A DNA stretch of 64,000 bases from Flammeovirgaceae bacterium (GTDB lineage Bacteria; Bacteroidota; Bacteroidia; Cytophagales; Cyclobacteriaceae): positions 27,523 to 91,522 of the forward strand of contig JAIYCV010000013.1 of the NCBI GenBank assembly GCA_027487845.1, given 5' to 3'. This document shows, in pieces, positions 56,810 through 64,000 of this stretch. The translations under genes were made by a program, and so were the position numbers. Numbering within the stretch: the stretch's first letter is position 1; each line of letters begins with the position of its first letter. The notes under the pieces are model-generated. The model had not been told where the DNA came from. It did no database searches and saw only the letters and a list, made by a program, of their open reading frames with translations.

Positions 56810-59800
56810 ATGCCGCAGAGATTACCCAAAATAGAAGATGCTAACTCAAGTTTCGTTTCGGAAGAAACAAAGCTTGTTGTTGATTCTGCGGAGCAGGCAA
56901 TAAACCCGTTCCCGGGTCTTCGTCCATTCTCCATCGATGAATGTCATTTGTTTTTCGGTAGGGAAGGGCAAGTGGATGATGTGTTGGTGAAACTTTCACA
57001 GCATCGAACGGTAACCGTTATGGGATATTCAGGAAGTGGTAAATCCAGCCTGATGTATTGCGGCTTGTTGCCTGTACTTTATGGAGGCTTCATGACCGAA
57101 TCAGGCCCATTTTGGCAAGTTATGCCAGTGCGTCCAGGTAACAGTCCTATTGCGAACTTAGCTGCTACAGCGGTAAATGTGCTTATCGAGCAGGGGCGGG
57201 TTTCAACTAATGATAAAGCCATTTACCTAGCTATTTTTAAATCGATTTTACTTAGCGGATCTAACGGTTTGGTGGAGTTAAGCAAGTTTATTCAAAGCAG
57301 GCCGGGTGAAAATATATTTTATCTTATAGATCAGTTTGAGGAGCTTTTTAGATACAAGGATTCGGGTTCGACTGAATTTGCGGACGAGGCCAGCCAATAT
57401 GTAAATCTTATCCTAAATGCAGTAAGTCAACGAGAGGTTCCTATTTACCTTTCGATTAACATGCGCTCCGATTTCATTGGCTATTGTGCAAACTTTCCGG
57501 GACTCACTCAAATGATTAATTTGAGCAATTACCTTGTTCCTCAAATGACAAGAGAACAAAAGAGAATGGCAATTGAAGGTCCGGTGGCAGTGGGAGGCGG
57601 AAAAATTTCGAGACGATTGGTCAAACGCCTGTTGGCAGATATCGGAGAAAATCAAGACCAATTACCTATTTTACAACACGCTTTACTGAGAACTTGGGAT
57701 TATTGGAAGGAAAACAGAGAACCTGATGAGCCAATGGACATCAGGCATTATAATTCTGTTGGGAAAATCGGCCAGGCATTGTCAATCCATGCAAATGAGA
57801 TTTATGAAGAGCTGAATCCAAGGCAGCGCGAAATTGCCGAAATACTTTTCAAAAATGTTACCGAAAAAAGTTCCGAAAATTCTGGAATCCGAAGGCCATG
57901 CAAAGTTAGTTTATTGGCGGACCTATCCGGTGCATCCGAAGAAGACGTAATTTATGTCGTTGAGCAGTTCAGAAAGCCAGGTAGATCATTTTTGATGCCT
58001 GGAGTGCACGTTGCCTTAAATTCAAATTCACTCATAGAACTGTCGCACGAAAGTTTGATGAGAATTTGGACGAGACTTAGTGGTTGGGTAGACGAAGAGT
58101 ATGAATCTTCTAGGATGTATTTGAGGCTTTCTGAGGCGGCAGCAATGTACCAAATAGGCAAGTCTGGCTTATGGCGGCCGCCAGACTTACAACTAGCGTT
58201 AAATTGGCAAAAAAAGCAGAAGCCAACCAGAAGTTGGGCACAACGATATGATATTGCTTTTGAGAGGGCGATTGTTTTTCTTGACACAAGTAGAATCACT
58301 TACGATGCTGAACTTAAGAATCAGGAAATGCTTCAGCAAAGGCTGCTGGGCAGAGCGAGGGTTACTAATATCATCCTCGGTTCTTTCTTGTTTATAGCTA
58401 TAAGCCTTGCTTTTTATGGATTTACTCAGCAATTGGAAGCGCAACGTAGAGCAAGAGAAGCAAGTCTTTCCGAGAAAAAGGCAAAAGCATCGGCTATAGA
58501 GGCGATAAAAAATCAGAAAGAAGCAGAGAAACAAAAAAAGAAGGCAGAGGATTTGGTAGGCGAAATTAGAAAGCAAAATGAAAAATTAGATAGAGCCTAT
58601 CTCGAGGCTAGATTAGCAAAAGACAAAGCAGAGAAAGCATTTATCGAAGCTCAAAGGCAGGAAAGTATTGCTGTCAGCTCCCAATCGGAAGAGAAGAAAT
58701 CAAGAATTATAGCTGAAAAGCAAACGCAAATAGCCGAAACCGCATACAAACTATCAACAAGATTGTATTACCTTTCAATCGCTCAATCGCTCGAAGCGAA
58801 GGCAGTGGGTATTGAGGATAAAGACCTAGCTGGATTGGCAGCGTTGCAGGGTTACTTATTTCATACCGAAAATGAAGGAAACAAGTATGACCCATATGTT
58901 TTTAAGGGATTGTATAGTGCATTGACAAAACTGTACAACACGAATTATAACTCTGTAAAAGCTACTGGATCATTGACAAACAGAATGTATTCACTTTCTA
59001 TTTCTGCTAAAAATTCAAAGTTTTTTACTTCTGGCAGTGACGGTAAGATTTTTTCAGGTAGTTACATTGACTTAGTTTTGGAGAATGGTTTAGTAGGGTC
59101 GAATGCCTTTCCTAATAGAGTGTTGGCGTTGAGTAAGGATGAGAATTATCTTGCTGTTGGTAGTGATTCGACTTTTATTCAAGTTTATGACTTGAAAAGA
59201 AATGAAGAGAAGCCAGTGCTTGTGAAAGGCCACACAGCGTTGGTGAATGATATAAAGTTCTTACCTAATAATTCCGGATTTATTTCCGTTTCAAAAGATA
59301 AAACGGTACGCTATACGGACTTGTCTAGCCTTCAAAGTAAAAAACTGTTGACCTTGCCATTCGACCTTAAATCAATATCTATTAATTCTAGCGGATCAAA
59401 AATGGCTGGTGCCTCTCCTTCAGGAAATTTGATATTGGTTAATTTGGACGACAATACCTTTACCGTCCTTAGAAATGAAGCACCTAATAGAATCTTGTCA
59501 GTAGCTTTTCATCCAACAAAGAATATTTTAGCGTATGGCACTGAGTTGTTAAATAGCAAAGGACTTCCCCGGAAAGGGAGCGTTAAAATTATTGATTTAG
59601 AGGCCCACTCAGATCAGACAAAAGAATTAACCGGTCACAATGCTGGCGTATCGGCCATTGAATTTAGTCCAGATGGGTTGCTAATTGCGAGTGCTGGCTT
59701 AGACAATAAATTGCAGATGTGGGTGGTTGAAAAGCAAGATGAATTGCCAGTTGTTATGGATAACAATAACGGAAATATCTGGGATATTGCATTTTCTCCC

Positions 59801-59977
59801 GACTCAGGTTACCTCCTTGCATCTTGCAATAATGGTGAGATCAGAGTTTGGCCAACAAACTCTAAAACCCTTGCAGATCAGATTTGTCCTAAACTAAATA
59901 GAAATTTAACGGCTGACGAATGGCAGAAATACATTGGAAGTGATGTAACGTATAGAGCAACATGTCCAACTAAATAA
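56810..59977 (+). CDS. Transmembrane STAND NTPase (nSTAND1) with WD40 repeats
   Basis: A 1055-residue protein. The nSTAND1 opening NPFPGLRPFSIDECHLFFGR is at residues 32-51, Walker A GYSGSGKSS at 72-80 and Walker B FYLIDQFEELF near 170-180, then helical STAND arm domains to ~510. A single membrane helix (NIILGSFLFIAISLAFYGF, about 519-538) is followed by a Lys/Glu/Ala coiled coil (about 540-640) and a WD40-type propeller (about 715-1035; GHTALVNDIKFLPNN, GHNAGVSAIEFSPDG). The layout puts the NTPase in the cytoplasm and the propeller in the periplasm. Related proteins are labelled Hat/HatR-like. One base separates it from the next gene. Confidence 0.88.
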   Translation: MPQRLPKIEDANSSFVSEETKLVVDSAEQAINPFPGLRPFSIDECHLFFGREGQVDDVLVKLSQHRTVTVMGYSGSGKSSLMYCGLLPVLYGGFMTESGPFWQVMPVRPGNSPIANLAATAVNVLIEQGRVSTNDKAIYLAIFKSILLSGSNGLVELSKFIQSRPGENIFYLIDQFEELFRYKDSGSTEFADEASQYVNLILNAVSQREVPIYLSINMRSDFIGYCANFPGLTQMINLSNYLVPQMTREQKRMAIEGPVAVGGGKISRRLVKRLLADIGENQDQLPILQHALLRTWDYWKENREPDEPMDIRHYNSVGKIGQALSIHANEIYEELNPRQREIAEILFKNVTEKSSENSGIRRPCKVSLLADLSGASEEDVIYVVEQFRKPGRSFLMPGVHVALNSNSLIELSHESLMRIWTRLSGWVDEEYESSRMYLRLSEAAAMYQIGKSGLWRPPDLQLALNWQKKQKPTRSWAQRYDIAFERAIVFLDTSRITYDAELKNQEMLQQRLLGRARVTNIILGSFLFIAISLAFYGFTQQLEAQRRAREASLSEKKAKASAIEAIKNQKEAEKQKKKAEDLVGEIRKQNEKLDRAYLEARLAKDKAEKAFIEAQRQESIAVSSQSEEKKSRIIAEKQTQIAETAYKLSTRLYYLSIAQSLEAKAVGIEDKDLAGLAALQGYLFHTENEGNKYDPYVFKGLYSALTKLYNTNYNSVKATGSLTNRMYSLSISAKNSKFFTSGSDGKIFSGSYIDLVLENGLVGSNAFPNRVLALSKDENYLAVGSDSTFIQVYDLKRNEEKPVLVKGHTALVNDIKFLPNNSGFISVSKDKTVRYTDLSSLQSKKLLTLPFDLKSISINSSGSKMAGASPSGNLILVNLDDNTFTVLRNEAPNRILSVAFHPTKNILAYGTELLNSKGLPRKGSVKIIDLEAHSDQTKELTGHNAGVSAIEFSPDGLLIASAGLDNKLQMWVVEKQDELPVVMDNNNGNIWDIAFSPDSGYLLASCNNGEIRVWPTNSKTLADQICPKLNRNLTADEWQKYIGSDVTYRATCPTK

Positions 59978-59978
59978 T

Positions 59979-61079
59979 ATGCTTTTTAGATTTCTTTTTG
60001 CCACAGCAATAGTTTTTTCTTCCATCAGTTCTGTGATAGGTCAATCTTCTGAGTGTGAAGCGATCCTTAATCAAGCAACCCAAGAATTTTCTGTTGGCCA
60101 TTTTTATGGAATACCCTCGCTTTTAGCCCCGTGCCTCAATAAGTTTACTAAAGAACAATCGGTTAAAGCCTATTTACTGCTAACTCAGGTCTATTTAGTG
60201 ATAGATGATCCGATAGCGGCAGAAAGTAGCTACCTTAAATTATTAAAGGCGGATCCGGAGTACATCGCTACGGAAGAAAAGGATCCCATTGATTTGGTCT
60301 ATCTCAGTAAGGGATTTACAACAAGGCCGATAATTACTCCGCGCCTATTTGTCGGTTCAAATCTAAGCATGGCTCGAACGATCGTAAGCATTAGTTCTGA
60401 CCCTGTGCCTATCCTTGCAAAGCAAAGCCTTGGGTTAGGCTTTCAAATTGGTGGTGGGCTGGATTGGAATATAAATGATCATTTTAGTTTTTGTTTCGCT
60501 TTCGCTTTCGCCACAAAGTCCTATAAATCAATACGGAATGGCATATCAGTTCGTGATGAACAGAGTTTGACAGAAACCCAAACATGGATTGATGTTCCTT
60601 TTTACATACGGTATTCACGGAAATTCGGGAAATTTGATCCTTATGTATATGGTGGCGTTGCGTTTAATTCTTTAATTGGTGCAAACGGTCAGGTGGTATT
60701 TACAAGTAATAGCGAAGTTGGTTCTTCAGTTATCTCCGAAGGAACGATCCCGTTGCTTTACAAAAGGAATAAATCCAACAGCTCAATGGTTTTCGGTTTA
60801 GGTTCAAGTTATAAGATCGGGAAAAACTTCATCACGGTAGATTTGCGTTACATGAATGGGTTAACTAGTTTAACCAATATTGAGAATAACTATTATGATG
60901 CCGCGGGCAGTAGCGCGGTTTCAAATTCCATCACACAATACCGCCTTACGGGAGATATCTTTAAGCTTGACAATGTCGCAGTTTCATTTGGTTTTAAATA
61001 CCCTCTTTACAAGCCACGAAAACTCCGTAAAAGCAGTGAGCAATTTGACGGATTAAAATTTAAAAAGACAAAAAAATAG
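59979..61079 (+). CDS. Outer-membrane beta-barrel protein with N-terminal helical repeats
   Basis: A 366-residue protein with signal peptide (to about residue 22, IGQSS). Residues ~25-110 look like TPR helices (YLLLTQVYLVIDDPIAAESS), and from ~120 it is a PorT/OmpA-like 8-10-strand barrel (RLFVGSNLSMARTIVSISSD; GFQIGGGLDWNINDHFSFCF; YVYGGVAFNSLIG). It starts one base after the STAND gene and is 14 bases before the lipoprotein gene, so the three are surely one operon. It may be the outer-membrane end of the STAND protein's pathway; this is inference. Confidence 0.8.
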   Translation: MLFRFLFATAIVFSSISSVIGQSSECEAILNQATQEFSVGHFYGIPSLLAPCLNKFTKEQSVKAYLLLTQVYLVIDDPIAAESSYLKLLKADPEYIATEEKDPIDLVYLSKGFTTRPIITPRLFVGSNLSMARTIVSISSDPVPILAKQSLGLGFQIGGGLDWNINDHFSFCFAFAFATKSYKSIRNGISVRDEQSLTETQTWIDVPFYIRYSRKFGKFDPYVYGGVAFNSLIGANGQVVFTSNSEVGSSVISEGTIPLLYKRNKSNSSMVFGLGSSYKIGKNFITVDLRYMNGLTSLTNIENNYYDAAGSSAVSNSITQYRLTGDIFKLDNVAVSFGFKYPLYKPRKLRKSSEQFDGLKFKKTKK

Positions 61080-61093
61080 AATAAGGCAATTAA

Positions 61094-62365
61094 ATGCGTT
61101 TTAATATAATATTGGTTTTTTCTCTTCTTCTTTCGTGCGATTCGGCCTCTAATCTGGAACTGCCACAGGACAATTATTTTTTAAAGTATTTTGGAAATGA
61201 TGGTTCTCAAATAGGAGTTGACTTAGAAGTCGATTCCGAGGGCAATATCTATTTGTTGGGTTCAACGGATTCTGCAAGCTCAATCATGTTAGTCAAAACT
61301 GACTCTAAAGGCGATTTAATTTGGCAAAAATATTTTGGGACAATCAACGTTGATAAAGCACGTGATTTGTTGCTCACTACAGACAATAAATTGGCTGTTT
61401 TGGCGAATTCTGCTCCATCGTTTGAAACAACTAGCGTAAGCTCAGATATTTATATTTCGATATTGAATACGAATGGAGACATTCTTCAAACCAAAATTGT
61501 TGGGCTGGCTAACTCCAACGAAGTTGGATACTCGATTTCGCAAACAAACGATGGGTTTATGGTGGCAGGGTCTACAACTGCGGTAGAGGGCAAAGGCAGC
61601 ACGCAGGTTGATACGGATTTAACTGACGGGCTGCAGATCAGGCTTTATTCTAACCTTGCCATTGATTATCCAACGACTTGGAGACAAAAAGCTGGCTCAG
61701 AATTTTCAGATGTAATAGTTTCCCTTACGCAAAATGAAAACGGGGAGTTTTCTTTGTTTGGCTATTCCAATAAAAAATTGCCGTTTTCAACCTCAGCTCA
61801 AAACCGTTATAATTATTGGGTTCGAACGATCAATTCATTTGGGGAACCTACAAGAGAGGAGACCTATGTTACGGATAATTCGACCGATTTCGTATTGAAT
61901 TCAGTAGTAAGAACGTCCGATGGATTCTTGCTGGTGGGGCAATCCGCTGTGAATAGCAGTTCCAGACTTTATGTATCACAACTTTCTAAGAATCTCTCGG
62001 TAGTCAAAAATTTCTCCACTCCTGGTGGTAATGGTGAACTAGGAGTTCCAGTTAGTGTTGAAAATTATGATCGTGCTCCCAGTTCATCTATTGCTTCTTT
62101 GAATTCAGAAATTTATGTTTTTTCAAACCAATCAATCAATCTTGATAAATCTAACTGGTATTTTGACAAATTGAGCAACGAGGGAGTTAGTAGTTTAAAT
62201 GAACCTATTTTATTTGGTGGAGAGTTTGTTGATGAAATTGGAGCGATTAAAGTGTTGAAAGATGGAAAAATAGTAATGATAGGGACAATGGCTATTGGAA
62301 CCAGAGGGTCTGAGCGAAAGATGACATTAATAAAAGTTAATTCAACGGGAAAATTCGCGAAGTAG
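61094..62365 (+). CDS. Lipoprotein, probable beta-propeller
   Basis: A 423-residue lipoprotein: short signal ending LLLSC (Cys15), then regularly spaced blade-like units such as DLEVDSEGNIYLLGSTDS, LLLTTDNKLAVLANSAP, ISQTNDGFMVAGSTTA, VVRTSDGFLLVGQSAV and IKVLKDGKIVMIGTMA. These resemble the blades of secreted propellers in T9SS-rich genomes. No sorting domain is present, so export is by the lipoprotein route. It lies between the barrel gene and the adhesin gene on the same strand. Confidence 0.75.
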   Translation: MRFNIILVFSLLLSCDSASNLELPQDNYFLKYFGNDGSQIGVDLEVDSEGNIYLLGSTDSASSIMLVKTDSKGDLIWQKYFGTINVDKARDLLLTTDNKLAVLANSAPSFETTSVSSDIYISILNTNGDILQTKIVGLANSNEVGYSISQTNDGFMVAGSTTAVEGKGSTQVDTDLTDGLQIRLYSNLAIDYPTTWRQKAGSEFSDVIVSLTQNENGEFSLFGYSNKKLPFSTSAQNRYNYWVRTINSFGEPTREETYVTDNSTDFVLNSVVRTSDGFLLVGQSAVNSSSRLYVSQLSKNLSVVKNFSTPGGNGELGVPVSVENYDRAPSSSIASLNSEIYVFSNQSINLDKSNWYFDKLSNEGVSSLNEPILFGGEFVDEIGAIKVLKDGKIVMIGTMAIGTRGSERKMTLIKVNSTGKFAK

Positions 62366-62435
62366 CTCTATACATTCGTCTATTTTGGTTACTTTTAAAG
62401 CCTGCAAAAGATATAGCTAGCAAGATTATTCCTAC

Positions 62436-64000
62436 ATGCCTGACTTTTTACGAAAACGGTATCTTTTTTTTGTTTTTGGAGGGTTTATTCTGCCAATTTC
62501 TTCTTGTTTTGCTCAAACAGTAGTTTCACCTTCATCACCTTTAACAGATATTTGTATTGGCGACATCCGTACATTATCTAATATAACTGTTGTTGAGACT
62601 TCCGTTTCAGGTTTTTCAACTTCAGGGAGTTTTATTTTGAAGCCCCCACCCAATTTTGAATTTGTTACATCTACTGGTACTATTAATACGGTAGGCGATG
62701 ATTTGTCTTCATCAGGGTCAGTCACTACTTCTTCTGAAATCACCCTAAATCTGACGGTAAGCTCAACGGTTACATTTGATTTATTTGAAATAACTGGTTT
62801 ACAGGTCAAAGCCATAGCACCGTCTTCGTTTGGAAATATTACAAGGACGGGTGGAACGTTCGTAGCTGGTGGGCAAGCCAATGGTGTTTCTACCAGTTAT
62901 GGTTTCCTTTCAAGTATTTCACCCCCCATCATTACCAGCCAGCCTACTGATAAAGCGGTTTGTTCAGGAAGCTCGGTTACACTGAGCGTGATAGCAGAAG
63001 GATCAGGTTTGAGCTATCAGTGGCAAAACGATATTTCGGGTTCCTATGCAAATATTTTTGGGGCGACAACCAGTACCTTTTTCAAATCAAGCGTTTTGGC
63101 TTCAGACGCAGGAAACTATCGAGTTATTGTCACTGGAAGTTCAAGTTGCGTGCCGATAAGTGTTACAAGTAATCCCGTTATTCTCGCAGTTGATTTACCC
63201 GCTTCAATTGTTGGTCAGCCAGTTGGCCAAACATTTTGTGTTGGTGGAGATATCAATTTAAGTGTTTTTGCAATAGGTACGAATTTGACTTACCAATGGA
63301 AAAAAAACGGAGTAGATATTCCGTCAGCAACAGCTAGCACATATACCAAATTAAACACAGTGTTGGGCGATGCAGGAAACTACTCAGTCACCATAGCTAG
63401 CGGCATAACTTGTGCTTCCTCACTTGTTATAAGTAACAATGCGGTGATAACAATCAATTCATTACCTACTGCTACGATTAGCTATTCCGGCAATCCTTTT
63501 TGCGCTACAGGGGCAGTAAATGTAACCCGATCGGGGCAAGGAGCTGGAACCTACAGTTCGACAGTGGGTCTATCGATTGCTCCTTCTACTGGTTTGATAG
63601 ACTTAGCTTCAAGCACTCCTGGAACTTATATTGTTTCCTACAATTTCACAGATGGGACTTGTCCGAATAGCGCAACAACAAGCTTAACAATCAATTCGTT
63701 GCCGACTATTTCAGGTACCCTGTCGATTTGCGGAACAGGCACAAGCCAACTGACGGGAAGCGGTACAGCCGCTGTCTCAAGCCCTTGGTTGTCATCCGCT
63801 CCTGGCATCGCCACAGTTAACAGCACAGGTTTAGTCACGGGCGTATCTGCTGGTTCAACCGTGATTACTTATACCAATGTCAATGGTTGTCAGAGGACAG
63901 TAGTTGTAACAATCAATTCGCTACCGACCATTTCCGGTACGTTGTCGATTTGCGGAACAGGCACGAGCCAACTTACGGGAAGTGGCACAGCCGCTGTCTC
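62436..64000 (+). CDS. Large repeat adhesin with Ig-like domains, 3' end outside window
   Basis: Open from ATG 62436 to the window edge (521 codons). Signal peptide at residues 1-27 (ISSCFAQ). Then an N-terminal beta domain, two Ig-like domains (about residues 165-245 and 250-330; LSYQWQNDISGSYANIFGAT, LTYQWKKNGVDIPSATASTY; both with DAGNY), a domain with GTYSSTVGLSIAPSTGLIDL, and the first of a series of 74-residue Big_2-like repeats (LPTISGTLSICGTGTSQLTG; PGIATVNSTGLVTGVSAG). Such proteins in gliders are usually T9SS-exported surface adhesins with a C-terminal sorting domain, which would lie beyond the window. Confidence 0.82.
   Translation, partial: MPDFLRKRYLFFVFGGFILPISSCFAQTVVSPSSPLTDICIGDIRTLSNITVVETSVSGFSTSGSFILKPPPNFEFVTSTGTINTVGDDLSSSGSVTTSSEITLNLTVSSTVTFDLFEITGLQVKAIAPSSFGNITRTGGTFVAGGQANGVSTSYGFLSSISPPIITSQPTDKAVCSGSSVTLSVIAEGSGLSYQWQNDISGSYANIFGATTSTFFKSSVLASDAGNYRVIVTGSSSCVPISVTSNPVILAVDLPASIVGQPVGQTFCVGGDINLSVFAIGTNLTYQWKKNGVDIPSATASTYTKLNTVLGDAGNYSVTIASGITCASSLVISNNAVITINSLPTATISYSGNPFCATGAVNVTRSGQGAGTYSSTVGLSIAPSTGLIDLASSTPGTYIVSYNFTDGTCPNSATTSLTINSLPTISGTLSICGTGTSQLTGSGTAAVSSPWLSSAPGIATVNSTGLVTGVSAGSTVITYTNVNGCQRTVVVTINSLPTISGTLSICGTGTSQLTGSGTAAV
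63689..64000 (+). repeat. Tandem 222-bp coding repeat, one full and one partial unit
   Basis: 63689-63910 is one unit; 63911-64000 is the first 90 bases of the next. The 90 comparable bases differ at 10 positions and all 10 changes are synonymous, so the 30 encoded residues are identical. The array continues past the window. Confidence 0.9.

Noticed and set aside
56810..59977. Antiphage STAND (Avs-like) defence gene
   Set aside because: It has a membrane helix and a likely periplasmic WD40 propeller, no effector domain, and envelope genes as neighbours rather than defence genes.
62513..63838. Minus-strand frames and a 70-codon plus frame across the adhesin
   Set aside because: They are shadows of the long open adhesin frame that runs from 62436 to the window end.

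Overview
The window reads as a chromosomal segment of a Bacteroidota bacterium, most likely a Cytophagales-type glider. The evidence is gldC, TonB-dependent receptors with carboxypeptidase-like N-terminal domains, a type IX secretion (T9SS) sorting-domain fragment, the ftsX-DUF3098-uppP-truB-ribF and miaB-(sigma54 activator)-lptE-secG-groS-groL clusters, a MetH made as two polypeptides, and several promoters of the Bacteroidota -7 form TAnnTTTG. No rRNA, tRNA or CRISPR array was seen.

Layout. 1-7.3 kb: a partial Big_2 lipoprotein and a leucine-rich-repeat protein (minus), gyrB and ppk1 (plus), ppx convergent to ppk1. 7.4-12.6 kb: a methionine block with an S-box SAM riboswitch, the homocysteine half of MetH, a decayed four-helix-bundle gene inside simple repeats, the second half of MetH, and metF. 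12.5-15.4 kb: an accessory island with a DUF4143-type ATPase behind two tandem 22-bp palindromes, and an IS5-like element inserted in a second, decayed metF 3' end. 15.4-25.4 kb (minus): SGNH lipoprotein/TonB receptor pair, gldC with a small gene and a frameshifted nucleotidyltransferase, the two 3-oxoacid CoA-transferase subunits separated by a four-helix-bundle gene, then ribF, truB, uppP, DUF3098 and ftsX. 26.3-31.3 kb (minus): ECF sigma/anti-sigma pair, membrane pyrophosphatase, a small unknown gene and a thioesterase. 31.4-36.5 kb: the thr operon (thrA-thrB-thrC) behind a candidate Thr/Ile-rich leader peptide. 36.5-44.7 kb: pcm, a copper-type HYC_CC_PP/HMA/TonB group, peptide transporters POT and OPT, and a TerB-like gene. 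44.8-51.6 kb (minus): groL, groS, secG, a helical-repeat protein, lptE, a sigma54 activator, miaB. 51.7-64 kb (plus): gamma-carbonic-anhydrase-like protein, an acidic unknown, an OmpH/Skp chaperone, then a five-gene envelope cluster: translocase-HEAT-cNMP fusion, transmembrane STAND NTPase with WD40 repeats, TPR/beta-barrel protein, propeller-like lipoprotein, and a large repeat adhesin that runs off the window.

The most unusual material is (i) short degenerate repeats of three families that end immediately before start codons inside operons, two of them associated with four-helix-bundle genes; (ii) the ATPase island flanked by two metF tails; (iii) the STAND-WD40 envelope cluster; (iv) two cis-regulatory leaders, for metH and thrA. 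Several annotated starts are moved inward because the upstream extension is promoter or repeat sequence.
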